Assembly: GCF_900143065.1 (NCBI RefSeq) | Contig: NZ_FRCX01000005.1 | Location: 1 to 64,000, forward strand | Length of the DNA stretch: 64,000 nucleotides | Reading direction: 5' to 3' | Origin: Duganella sacchari | GTDB lineage: Bacteria > Pseudomonadota > Gammaproteobacteria > Burkholderiales > Burkholderiaceae_D | Shown here: one piece after another, positions 53,682-61,276 of the stretch | Layout: each line of letters opens with the position of its first letter | Numbering within the stretch: the stretch's first letter is position 1 | Translations under genes and position numbers: made by a program | The notes under the pieces: model-generated | Databases searched by the model: none | What the model saw: only the letters and a program-made list of their open reading frames with translations | Told to the model about the DNA's origin: nothing

Positions 53682-54452
53682 TCACAGCGTTGCGGTCAGT
53701 CCGGCCCGCACAGGCCACGACTGCCACAACCACAGTAGCTCGGAGAGTCCCAGCAGGACCAGCAGCACAATCACAAACAGCAGGCCATTGCGATTGAAGC
53801 GCGGCAGGCGCCGTGCGGCCAGATGCGACAGCGTGCTGGCGTACGCCGGCTCCGACAGCGTGCGGTCCCGCCCTTGCAGGTCGGCCGGCCGCAGGTAGAC
53901 AAACTGGAAGAGCTCACGCCTGTATTCCACAATCTTGTCCTGCTTCTGGCCACGATAGCGGCCCTGGAAACCCAGCGACAGCAAATACAGATACAACCGT
54001 CCCAGATTGCGGCGCGACGGCTCGCGTTCGCGCAGCAGCTGGTCCAGATCGTCGAACACCCGTTCGCCGGCATAGCTGGACTGGAACAGCATGGTCTCAA
54101 TCAGCACATGGCGCCAATAGCTGCGCCCCGCCCATTCCGTATTCAGCAGCACCTCGTCGGCCAGCGCGGCTTTCAGGAAGCGGCCCTGGATTTCCGCCTC
54201 GATGCCAGCCTTGCCGGCAACCCGGCGCGCCTCCAGCGACTGCAACTCGATCAACTGGCATAGCTGGCGGCTCAGTGCCTCAGCGGCCGATTTGGCGTCC
54301 GCTTCGCTGACTTGCGTTGCCGCCTGCGCAGAGCGCGACAGCGTGTCGTAAAAATCGCGGAACTGCACCGAGGCCAGGTCCACGCCTTCGCTGATGCCGC
54401 CGCTCCACGCGGCCGGCGCCGCCGCTGCGCTATTGGCAGTCATGGTCGTCAT
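53682..54452 (-). CDS. tssL: Type VI secretion protein TssL (DotU)
   Basis: A 256-residue cytoplasmic-domain protein with a single C-terminal membrane anchor, as for DotU/TssL. The family segments KAALADEVLLNTEWAGRSYW and LYLLSLGFQGRYRG are present. The extra periplasmic OmpA-like peptidoglycan-binding domain found in some TssL proteins is absent. It is part of the TssJLM membrane complex. Its start overlaps the tssK stop by four bases. Confidence 0.92.
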   Translation of the reverse strand: MTTMTANSAAAAPAAWSGGISEGVDLASVQFRDFYDTLSRSAQAATQVSEADAKSAAEALSRQLCQLIELQSLEARRVAGKAGIEAEIQGRFLKAALADEVLLNTEWAGRSYWRHVLIETMLFQSSYAGERVFDDLDQLLREREPSRRNLGRLYLYLLSLGFQGRYRGQKQDKIVEYRRELFQFVYLRPADLQGRDRTLSEPAYASTLSHLAARRLPRFNRNGLLFVIVLLVLLGLSELLWLWQSWPVRAGLTATL

Positions 54453-55774
54453 CCTTTGATGAACAACACCACCTCTTGCGGGCGCTGCGAGCGCACGCTT
54501 TCGGTGGCGTTACTGATTAACAGGGCCTGATCGGCCACAATGAATTCGTCCGATACCTCAACGCTGAACAAGGTGTAGCCGGCGCTGGCGCGCAAGCCCA
54601 GTTCGGGCGCCGCCTCGATGCGTACACGGGGTGCACCCAATACCCGGCGATCGGTCAGCGAGGTCCATACCGTCTTCGAGCCGATCACGGCGCCGGTCAT
54701 CCACTGCGTCGCCTCGCGGTCCGGCTGGCCGCGCAGGCCAATCACCAGCCGCTGCCCCATCCACTCCGGCTGCATCGGCAGCGAGAACACCTGGCCATCG
54801 AAATTGAAGGTACAGGTCTTCCACTCCTGGCTCACTTCCGCCACCAGATCGGTCAATGCCAGCAGCACCGCATCAAAGGCCGGCCAGGCATCGGCATGAT
54901 CGTAGGCCGGCGGCATCAGCGGCACCGCGCCGGGGCGCAAGGTCGCCAGCGGTCCCAGTTGCGCGCACAAGGCCAGGTACAGCGGCAACGGCTGCGTCAC
55001 TGGCGCGCGCAGCACCGCTTCCAGCCATGGCAGATTCAGGATCAAACTCGATAACCGCGCCTTCTGCTCCAGCAGATTGATGCGGTCCTCCGTACGCGAG
55101 GACGGCTGCGCGGTCTGGCGCGCAAGGAACACCGCCTTGTTGCGCATATTTGTGGCCAGCGTCTGTGCGCGCTGGCGCACCGCAGCAGCGGCGGGCACCG
55201 CCAGCATGGCCGGCATGAAGGCGCCGCGATGCACGATCTCATTGCCCTTGTTGACCGTCATCAGCTTCAACGCCGTGTATGCGGCGGACGGCGTGGCGCC
55301 TGCCATCAGCGCCAGATTGACGTCCATGCGCGGCACATCGGCAGCCAGTGCCTGCGATATTTCATCCTCAACTGCGGCGCTTTCCACACCACGGAACATG
55401 GCCGGCTGGCCCGGCTGGCGCAGCGAACGTGTATTGCCGATGACCAGATACACCGGCAAATCCTGCTGCGCCATCGCTTCCGCCCATGGCGACAAGTCCA
55501 GCTCCAGCGCCTTCCCTTGCGCCAGCGCGCTGTCGTAGGCTACCGCCATGCCGTTGGGCAGTATCGCTTCCAGCTGGCGGATGCGCAGCAAGCCGGTGGT
55601 CAGCAGCGCTTCATCGATGGCCAGCTCGCGCACACCCCAGCCATAAGGACTGGTGGCCAGCGACTGCCACGCCAGCATGCCATCGACGCGCGCACCTTCC
55701 TGCTGGAAGTGCTGCGGCGTCAGCATCATGCCTTCGTGCCACTGGATGCGAGGTAAAAGTGGAGTTACGGTCAT
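54449..55774 (-). CDS. tssK: Type VI secretion baseplate protein TssK
   Basis: A 441-residue TssK, the adaptor that links the baseplate to the membrane complex. The N-terminal QWHEGMMLTPQHFQQ and the C-terminal receptor-like domain are the family hallmarks. The gene begins 10 bases after the tssJ-like stop and is tightly coupled with tssL. Confidence 0.92.
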   Translation of the reverse strand: MTVTPLLPRIQWHEGMMLTPQHFQQEGARVDGMLAWQSLATSPYGWGVRELAIDEALLTTGLLRIRQLEAILPNGMAVAYDSALAQGKALELDLSPWAEAMAQQDLPVYLVIGNTRSLRQPGQPAMFRGVESAAVEDEISQALAADVPRMDVNLALMAGATPSAAYTALKLMTVNKGNEIVHRGAFMPAMLAVPAAAAVRQRAQTLATNMRNKAVFLARQTAQPSSRTEDRINLLEQKARLSSLILNLPWLEAVLRAPVTQPLPLYLALCAQLGPLATLRPGAVPLMPPAYDHADAWPAFDAVLLALTDLVAEVSQEWKTCTFNFDGQVFSLPMQPEWMGQRLVIGLRGQPDREATQWMTGAVIGSKTVWTSLTDRRVLGAPRVRIEAAPELGLRASAGYTLFSVEVSDEFIVADQALLISNATESVRSQRPQEVVLFIKG

Positions 55775-55784
55775 CGGTCTCTTT

Positions 55785-56297
55785 CTACTGTGCTGCGCCA
55801 GGTTTCACTTCGCTCACAGCGAAGCCCTGGGCGTTCAGTTGGACGACATAGGCGCCGGCATTCAGCATCAGGCGCGCGCGGTGCTCGCCCGGATTGCCGT
55901 AACCGGCAAACACCACGGCGGCCCAGGCCTTCTGGCCGTTCCACTTTCTGTCATCCAGACGCAGGGTTTGCGAAGGCACCAGTTCAAACGGATAGACCGT
56001 CAGGCCTTCGGGGAAAGTGCGCTGCAAATCAGCACGCGTGGCGTACCATTTGGACGCCGGCATATTCATGAGCGAATCCACCATGGACGCATCCTTGATC
56101 AGCACCAGGTCCACCGCGACAGCACTATTGTTATTGGCGTCGGCGGCAGCGCGCAGGCTCAGGGATTTCCAGTCGGGAGAGACAGGCTTGGGGTCCATGC
56201 CCACCAGCGAACGCATGGTGGAACAGCCGGAAAGCAGCAGCGTCGCGGCCAGCAGCAGCGGAAGCAAGGGGAGGTTGCGGCGCATCTTCAGTTGCAT
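55785..56297 (-). CDS. tssJ: TssJ-like T6SS lipoprotein
   Basis: A 170-residue lipoprotein with lipobox LLLSGC near residue 25. The mature part has the spaced beta-strands of the TssJ transthyretin-like fold, including VDLVLIKDASMVDSLM and LTVYPFELVPSQTLRLDD. TssJ anchors TssM to the outer membrane. The sequence is divergent from well-known TssJ, but position upstream of tssK-tssL-tssM and the lipobox support the call. It begins 10 bases after the preceding symporter-like gene. Confidence 0.75.
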   Translation of the reverse strand: MQLKMRRNLPLLPLLLAATLLLSGCSTMRSLVGMDPKPVSPDWKSLSLRAAADANNNSAVAVDLVLIKDASMVDSLMNMPASKWYATRADLQRTFPEGLTVYPFELVPSQTLRLDDRKWNGQKAWAAVVFAGYGNPGEHRARLMLNAGAYVVQLNAQGFAVSEVKPGAAQ

Positions 56298-56307
56298 AAG
56301 TCAGTCT

Positions 56308-57738
56308 TCATAACGCGTGCCGCAGGCCATAACCTATGCCTGCGCAAAACACTGTGAACAAAGCGAACAACAACAGCAAAAATACGAACAGCGCTTGCTT
56401 GCGGGTGAAGACGAGTTTCAGCGTCGATGGGTGCCACACCTCGGAAACTTGCTCGTTATGAATATACAGTCCCTCTGCTACCAAGGCAATCAGCGCCGAC
56501 GATATAAGAAAGGAAAGCAAATTTCGTGGACCTTCACACAACACTTCCACCAGCATGAAAGCGGGCAGCACGGCCTCCAGCGGCAGTCCCATCGCCCCTA
56601 GCACAAAGCCGCCAAGGATGACCGACTTCACACCCGCAATCCCCACCGACCACAAGGCGCAAGCCCAGGACAGCAGGCAAATCAGCGCAATATCGCCGAT
56701 TTGCAGCGGCTGGTGGTAGATATTCGCGACGAACACCGCCAGCACGGCAAAGAACATCGCCTCCCCCGCCTTGATGAACACCGGCGCGATCGGCGATACC
56801 AGCTCCACCAGGCCACGGCTGAACCCCAGACGCACGCTCATCCCCTGGATGAAGCCCGGCACCGCCGCCACCGCCGCCGGCGAGAACAGGCATACCGTGA
56901 TCGGCTCGCGTAGCGCCAGCATCACCGGCCATGGCGTGGTCTTCAAGCGCCAGCAGATCACACCGATGGCCGCGGCGCACACCAGCGCTCCCGCTACAAA
57001 GAACGACAGCAGAAAACTCCCCAGCAGCAGAATCGCATCCATGCCAGCGGTGGCGGTGGCAGCGGCGGCCAGCACAAACGCAGCGGCGGGCAACAGGATG
57101 TTAAAGCGGTGCACCAGCGACTCCAGCGCACGATACGCACCTTCGAAGATCCCATTCAACTGGGCCGAACGTTGCGGGTCCTGCACCGCCACGGCGGCGC
57201 CAAAACACAGCACGCCGATCAGCACCGCCGGCACCGAGCCATACGCCAGCACGCCAAACAGGTTGTCCGGCACCAGCATATGCACATCCAGCGGCTGCGG
57301 CGCCGGATCATCGTCGTGCATGCTCATGCTGAACTGCGAATCCGAACGCAACGCCAGTCGTCCCAGGGTCGCGGTCTGCTGCGCCGACAAGCCGGAACCG
57401 GCGCCAAAGACGCTGGCCACGATCACGCCGACGATGGCGCATAACAGCATGGCCAGCAGCGAGGTGCCCGCCACCTGCGCCAGCCTGCGCCCCGATCCCG
57501 GCTCCGATGGCAGGCGCTGCAAACCAAAATACACGGCCAGGATCACGAACGGAAAAGCCGCCATCTGGATCAGCGACAGATACAGTGCAGCCAATGCCGC
57601 CAGCTGGCCGGCGCGGTCCGGCGCCAGCGTGCCTACCCAGCCGCCGAGCAGCATCGCCCCCAGCAGCGTCGCCGGATGCTGGAATACATCGCGCAGCTGT
57701 ATGATCGACGGCGGCTTGACCAGGGTCTGTATCTGCAT
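56308..57738 (-). CDS. SDF-family symporter homologue with degenerate binding site (a)
   Basis: A 476-residue integral membrane protein of the dicarboxylate/amino-acid:cation symporter (SDF/GltP) family with about eight to ten hydrophobic segments. The tell-tale substrate motifs are missing: hairpin 1 reads LFSPAAVAAVPGFI instead of the SSS..TLP type, the NMDGT of segment 7 is replaced by KAGEAMFFAV, and segment 8 lacks the DxxRTxxN pattern (EVLCEGPRNLLSF). Start chosen at 57738 (AGGGGGCG upstream). It is one of two such genes between PAAR and tssJ, so it may have a structural or sensing role rather than transport. Confidence 0.7.
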   Translation of the reverse strand: MQIQTLVKPPSIIQLRDVFQHPATLLGAMLLGGWVGTLAPDRAGQLAALAALYLSLIQMAAFPFVILAVYFGLQRLPSEPGSGRRLAQVAGTSLLAMLLCAIVGVIVASVFGAGSGLSAQQTATLGRLALRSDSQFSMSMHDDDPAPQPLDVHMLVPDNLFGVLAYGSVPAVLIGVLCFGAAVAVQDPQRSAQLNGIFEGAYRALESLVHRFNILLPAAAFVLAAAATATAGMDAILLLGSFLLSFFVAGALVCAAAIGVICWRLKTTPWPVMLALREPITVCLFSPAAVAAVPGFIQGMSVRLGFSRGLVELVSPIAPVFIKAGEAMFFAVLAVFVANIYHQPLQIGDIALICLLSWACALWSVGIAGVKSVILGGFVLGAMGLPLEAVLPAFMLVEVLCEGPRNLLSFLISSALIALVAEGLYIHNEQVSEVWHPSTLKLVFTRKQALFVFLLLLFALFTVFCAGIGYGLRHAL

Positions 57739-57746
57739 GGCGCCCC

Positions 57747-59033
57747 CTACAGTTTCACCGGAGCGGCGCAGATGGCGGCGACGGCGGCGCAACTGCTGAT
57801 CACCGTGACCGCAGTGCGACCCATCGCGCAGATGGGATCGACCGCCACCAGCAAAATAAACGCCGCTTCAAACGGCAGCGACAGATAGCTGCAAATGGTA
57901 CCGATCAGCGATACGGTAACAATGCCCGCCATGCCGGCCGAGGCAAATCCGGACAGTACCGACACCAGTACCAGCACCCCCAGGTCCAGCGCCGACACAT
58001 GACGTCCGTACAGCGCGGCGATGAACAGCGTGCCGCAAACAAAATACGCCACCGCGCCTACGCGCAGCAGTGAGATACTGAGCGGAACCAGCAGCTCCAC
58101 GCGCGTGCGCGAAAACTGCAGCTTGTCCACCAGGCCGCTGACCATGGCAGGCATGCAGGTGGCGCTGTTATTGGTCGCCACACCGAGCGCAAACGGTTCG
58201 CGCATCGCCTGCGCCACGGTACGGAACGGCACACCGGCGCGGCGGCCCATCAACGCGATGGCCAGGACCAGCAACAGCGCGCACACCAGCAGGAAGAGCA
58301 TGACGAAACCCGCCATTGCGCGTATCGGCCCCAGTCCCGCCAGCGCCACCTCGCTGGCCGCCATGCAGACCAGCACAAACGGCACCGGCAAGTTGACCCA
58401 GCGCGTCAACGTCTGGCAGGCGTGATACACCGTCTCCAGCGCCTGATGCAAGCCGCTGGCGATCCGGTTAGGCACTTGCCCCGCTGCAAAGCCGAACAGC
58501 AGCGCAAACACCAACGCCTTCAAGGTCTCGCCATTGGCCAGCGCGGCAAAAATATTCTGCGGGATCAGCGCCTGCAGCACTTCTTTCAGGCTGGTGCGCT
58601 TCGGCGCTTCCTCGATGGTACGCATCGACATCCGCGTATTGCTGCTATCCGTATCGGCGCTGACGATCTTGCCAAGTGCAACGCGGGTTTCGGCGCGCAG
58701 GTCACCGCCCGGGCGCGCCAGCAAGGAAGCCGCAGCGGCCAGTATCGCCACCAGGAAGGAGAACGTCACGAACACCGCCACCACACGCTTGAAAATGCGC
58801 GCGGCGCCGCCGTCGTGGTACAGGTTCTGCAAACTGAAGATCACCGCCGAAATCATAAACGGCAGCACAATCATCTTGAGCAGATCCACATACACTACGC
58901 CCACCACGCCCAGATGCCGCGCAAACGCCGGCGCCGCCCAGCCCAGCACACCGCCGGCGATCACGCAGCCCAGCACCGTCAGCGGGTTCAGAGCCCAGCG
59001 CTGAAAGCCTTGCATGGAGGTCGGAGCGTCCAT
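57747..59033 (-). CDS. SDF-family symporter homologue with degenerate binding site (b)
   Basis: A 428-residue relative of the previous gene and of GltP. Hairpin 1 is close to canonical (NNSATCMPAM), but segment 7 lacks NMDGT (SLLRVGAVAYF) and segment 8 reads VDPICAMGRTAVTVISS, where the usual DMxRTxxNVxGD has lost the first Asp, the Asn and the final Asp. GRT remains. Loss of the amino-acid and sodium ligands argues against ordinary glutamate uptake. It is followed 8 bases later by symporter (a) and preceded 8 bases earlier by a solute-binding protein. Confidence 0.72.
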   Translation of the reverse strand: MDAPTSMQGFQRWALNPLTVLGCVIAGGVLGWAAPAFARHLGVVGVVYVDLLKMIVLPFMISAVIFSLQNLYHDGGAARIFKRVVAVFVTFSFLVAILAAAASLLARPGGDLRAETRVALGKIVSADTDSSNTRMSMRTIEEAPKRTSLKEVLQALIPQNIFAALANGETLKALVFALLFGFAAGQVPNRIASGLHQALETVYHACQTLTRWVNLPVPFVLVCMAASEVALAGLGPIRAMAGFVMLFLLVCALLLVLAIALMGRRAGVPFRTVAQAMREPFALGVATNNSATCMPAMVSGLVDKLQFSRTRVELLVPLSISLLRVGAVAYFVCGTLFIAALYGRHVSALDLGVLVLVSVLSGFASAGMAGIVTVSLIGTICSYLSLPFEAAFILLVAVDPICAMGRTAVTVISSCAAVAAICAAPVKL

Positions 59034-59041
59034 TGCTGTCC

Positions 59042-59908
59042 CTATTTGATCGATTTGAGCACACTGCTCACGGTCGGTTTTTCGGCCCGCTGCGCGATCA
59101 CTTCGTTGACGAAGGAAAGCAGCGTCAGGTCGCGGATGCCGACCATGATGCTGAGCGGGGACTCCAGATCGTTGAATGTCACCGTGCGCAGCGACAGCGC
59201 CAGACTGGGATCGCTGTTCACGATCTGCATGATCTCCAGTTCATCGCGATAGGCGGCAACCACTTCACCCTTGATGGCGGCGTTGACCGCATCCTGCCAG
59301 GTTGGATAACTCACCAGCTTCGCCTGCGGGAAGTTGCGGCGGCCGAACTCCTCCCACGAAGAATTGGCAATCACGCCGATGCTGCCGGTGAAGTTGCGTA
59401 TCACCTGCGGCAAGGGCTGGTCCCCCGCCATCTCCGCAAAGCGCACACGGTTAATCAGCAGCGCATGGCCCAGGCGCATATAGCTGTTTGAAAAGTGCAC
59501 CATCTGCCCGCGCTTGAGCGTGCGCGCCAGACGGCTGATGCCCAGATCTGCCTGGCTGTTGGCCACCATTTCGGCGACGCCATCAAATGTCTTCGGACTG
59601 CGGTCGAAACGCACCGGCACGCCCAGCTCCTTGCCGATCAGCCTCGCCAGGTCAACGTCGGTGCCGACCAGCTGTCCTTTCTGCGTCGAGAAAAATGGCG
59701 GATTGTCTGCCGCCAGCATGGACACCACCAGTTCGCCGTGGTTGACGATGCGGGCAATATCCGGCGCCAGCATACGCCCATCGGCTACCTGCACCAGCGG
59801 CGAGTTGCCGGCGTCACCACTTGCCCTGGCACGCGCCCCGGTCTGCGCCCACGCCATGCCGCCCAGGCACAAGGCCATGCATAGCAGGAGGACGCGCGTG
59901 ATGTTCAT
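59042..59908 (-). CDS. Periplasmic solute-binding protein (SBP family 3 type)
   Basis: A 288-residue exported protein with a signal peptide ending MAWAQ. The SBP_bac_3 fold is clear: HGELVVSMLAADNPPFF, QLVGTDVDLARLIGKELGVPV and KTFDGVAEMVANSQADLGIS, the usual polar-amino-acid-binding segments. A 30-residue Ala/Gly/Arg linker follows the signal. Such proteins normally feed an ABC importer, but no ABC permease is near; it lies between a small membrane protein and symporter-like genes in the T6SS operon, like a receptor for them. Its start overlaps the preceding stop (ATGA). Confidence 0.82.
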   Translation of the reverse strand: MNITRVLLLCMALCLGGMAWAQTGARARASGDAGNSPLVQVADGRMLAPDIARIVNHGELVVSMLAADNPPFFSTQKGQLVGTDVDLARLIGKELGVPVRFDRSPKTFDGVAEMVANSQADLGISRLARTLKRGQMVHFSNSYMRLGHALLINRVRFAEMAGDQPLPQVIRNFTGSIGVIANSSWEEFGRRNFPQAKLVSYPTWQDAVNAAIKGEVVAAYRDELEIMQIVNSDPSLALSLRTVTFNDLESPLSIMVGIRDLTLLSFVNEVIAQRAEKPTVSSVLKSIK

Positions 59909-60141
59909 TGCGCCGCCTTCTGCACGGCTTTCACGCGCTCGGTGACCGGCGCTGCGGCAGCGGCGGCGTCATTGGATATCTTGCCCATCACCTGCTGGCT
60001 TTTGCGATCGATAATCGCCGGCCGCTCCGCCATGCTCTTGCCCACTTCGTAACCGAGTGCGAACAACAGCACCAGCAAAGCCACGCCGGAAAAGATCGCC
60101 AGTGCGATCAGGCGGGGTGTCAGACTGAATCGGTATTCCAT
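59905..60141 (-). CDS. Small membrane protein of the T6SS operon
   Basis: A 78-residue protein with one N-terminal hydrophobic segment (about residues 11-30, ALAIFSGVALLVLLFALGYE), a Lys/Arg-flanked periplasmic part and an Ala-rich, lysine-containing C-terminus. The topology is like a single-pass anchor. No family recognised. It lies 22 bases after the PAAR-like stop and its own stop overlaps the SBP start, so it belongs to the symporter module. Confidence 0.65.
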   Translation of the reverse strand: MEYRFSLTPRLIALAIFSGVALLVLLFALGYEVGKSMAERPAIIDRKSQQVMGKISNDAAAAAAPVTERVKAVQKAAQ

Positions 60142-60163
60142 GATTGCGCTCGCATTCTATGCT

Positions 60164-60550
60164 TCAGGGGACCATCACAGTGACCTGGCCCGGTACGTTG
60201 ATGCTGATGACACCACCCCACATGCACATCAACTTCGATGAGTTATTCAACGCCGGCATATTGCCGATCAAAACTGTCGGCGAACCAGGCGCCCATGGAG
60301 CGACCGTCGCCGGTACGCAAGGCATGGGCGTCAGCACGCCAAGCGCCGCCGCAGTCGCCGCAGCTACCATGGGATTGGACAGCGACTGGCACATGCCGAA
60401 CGGCGGTACATTCATGATCGGCTTGTTATCCATGATGGTGGCGGATGGTGTCGTCGTCATCACGCAGTTGGCCGGCAGGACCACCAATGAAGACGGCGCC
60501 ACGCCAAAAGTACACTGGAGCATGCCGCCCATGCAGGTCTGTTGTCCCAT
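60164..60550 (-). CDS. DUF4280 PAAR-like protein
   Basis: A 128-residue protein of the DUF4280 (PAAR-like) family. The start MGQQTCMGGMLQCTFG matches the family's conserved cysteine-containing opening, and the Gly/Pro-rich turns that follow (NVPPFGMCQSL, GVLTPMPCVPATV) resemble PAAR repeats. PAAR-like proteins form the sharp tip of the VgrG spike. It overlaps the MORN-repeat gene (TGATG). Confidence 0.85.
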   Translation of the reverse strand: MGQQTCMGGMLQCTFGVAPSSLVVLPANCVMTTTPSATIMDNKPIMNVPPFGMCQSLSNPMVAAATAAALGVLTPMPCVPATVAPWAPGSPTVLIGNMPALNNSSKLMCMWGGVISINVPGQVTVMVP

Positions 60551-61275
60551 CAGCTTCCCCTCACCAGTTTTTGCAGCCGCTCCAGAATGTCCGGCGTGGC
60601 TGCGGCATTGTCGGTACGCCGGCCCTTGCTGTCATAGCGCGCGGGCGCGCCCACCGGCTTGCCGTCGCGGTAGATCACCTCTTCCATCAATTCGCCGTCA
60701 GGCCAGTAGCGGCGCATCGGTCCATGCAGCAGATTGGCGCGGTAGGTACAGCTTTGCACTACGCTGCCTTGTGGATCGAAGTCGCTTGAGTCGCCGTCCA
60801 GCAGGCCGTGCTTGTAATGCGATTTACGGACCCGCAGCCCTTCATGGAAAAATTCGGCCGGACCGTGTATCTGGCCATTCAGCATATGCTGGCGCGCACT
60901 CAGGTTGCCCGCTTCGTCGTACGACAGCGACTGGCCTTCCGCTATGCCGTTCACCATCATCTGCCGCGACACGCAGCGGCCGTTCAGGAAAATCTCCATC
61001 ATCCCGTGCGGCATACCGTGCTGGAACTGGGTCTGCTGTATCAGCTTGCCGTCAGGAGCGTAGGCCTGCATGGCGCCGTGCATTTTCCCGGCCTCAAAAT
61101 GCGCCTTCAGCACTGGCAGGCCTTGTTCGCTGAACTGCTCGAAAGGACCGTGCAGCGCACCGTCCTGCAACCAGGCGCGTTGCAGCACCAGGCCCGCATC
61201 GTCACGCTCCTCGACCAGAAGCGGCGCAGCTGGGGTGGCAAGCAGATCGTCCGGCATGGCAGTCTCCGTTGTCAT
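60550..61275 (-). CDS. YwqK-type MORN-repeat protein, VgrG-linked
   Basis: A 241-residue protein with about six MORN/YwqK repeats: GxxxG..x.Y-type units such as GALHGPFEQFSEQG, GKMHGAMQAYAPDG, GMPHGMMEIFLNG, GQIHGPAEFFHEG and NLLHGPMRRYWPDG. The family is often labelled antitoxin-like and some members are T6SS effector or immunity proteins. No cleavage site or toxin domain is visible. It lies between vgrG (one base after its stop) and a PAAR-like gene, which makes it a candidate effector, adaptor or immunity factor. Confidence 0.8.
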   Translation of the reverse strand: MTTETAMPDDLLATPAAPLLVEERDDAGLVLQRAWLQDGALHGPFEQFSEQGLPVLKAHFEAGKMHGAMQAYAPDGKLIQQTQFQHGMPHGMMEIFLNGRCVSRQMMVNGIAEGQSLSYDEAGNLSARQHMLNGQIHGPAEFFHEGLRVRKSHYKHGLLDGDSSDFDPQGSVVQSCTYRANLLHGPMRRYWPDGELMEEVIYRDGKPVGAPARYDSKGRRTDNAAATPDILERLQKLVRGS

Positions 61276-61276
61276 C

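Noticed and set aside
54916-55080. Short plus-strand frames within tssK
   Set aside because: Shadows of the minus-strand T6SS gene with Arg/Ala/Pro-rich composition.
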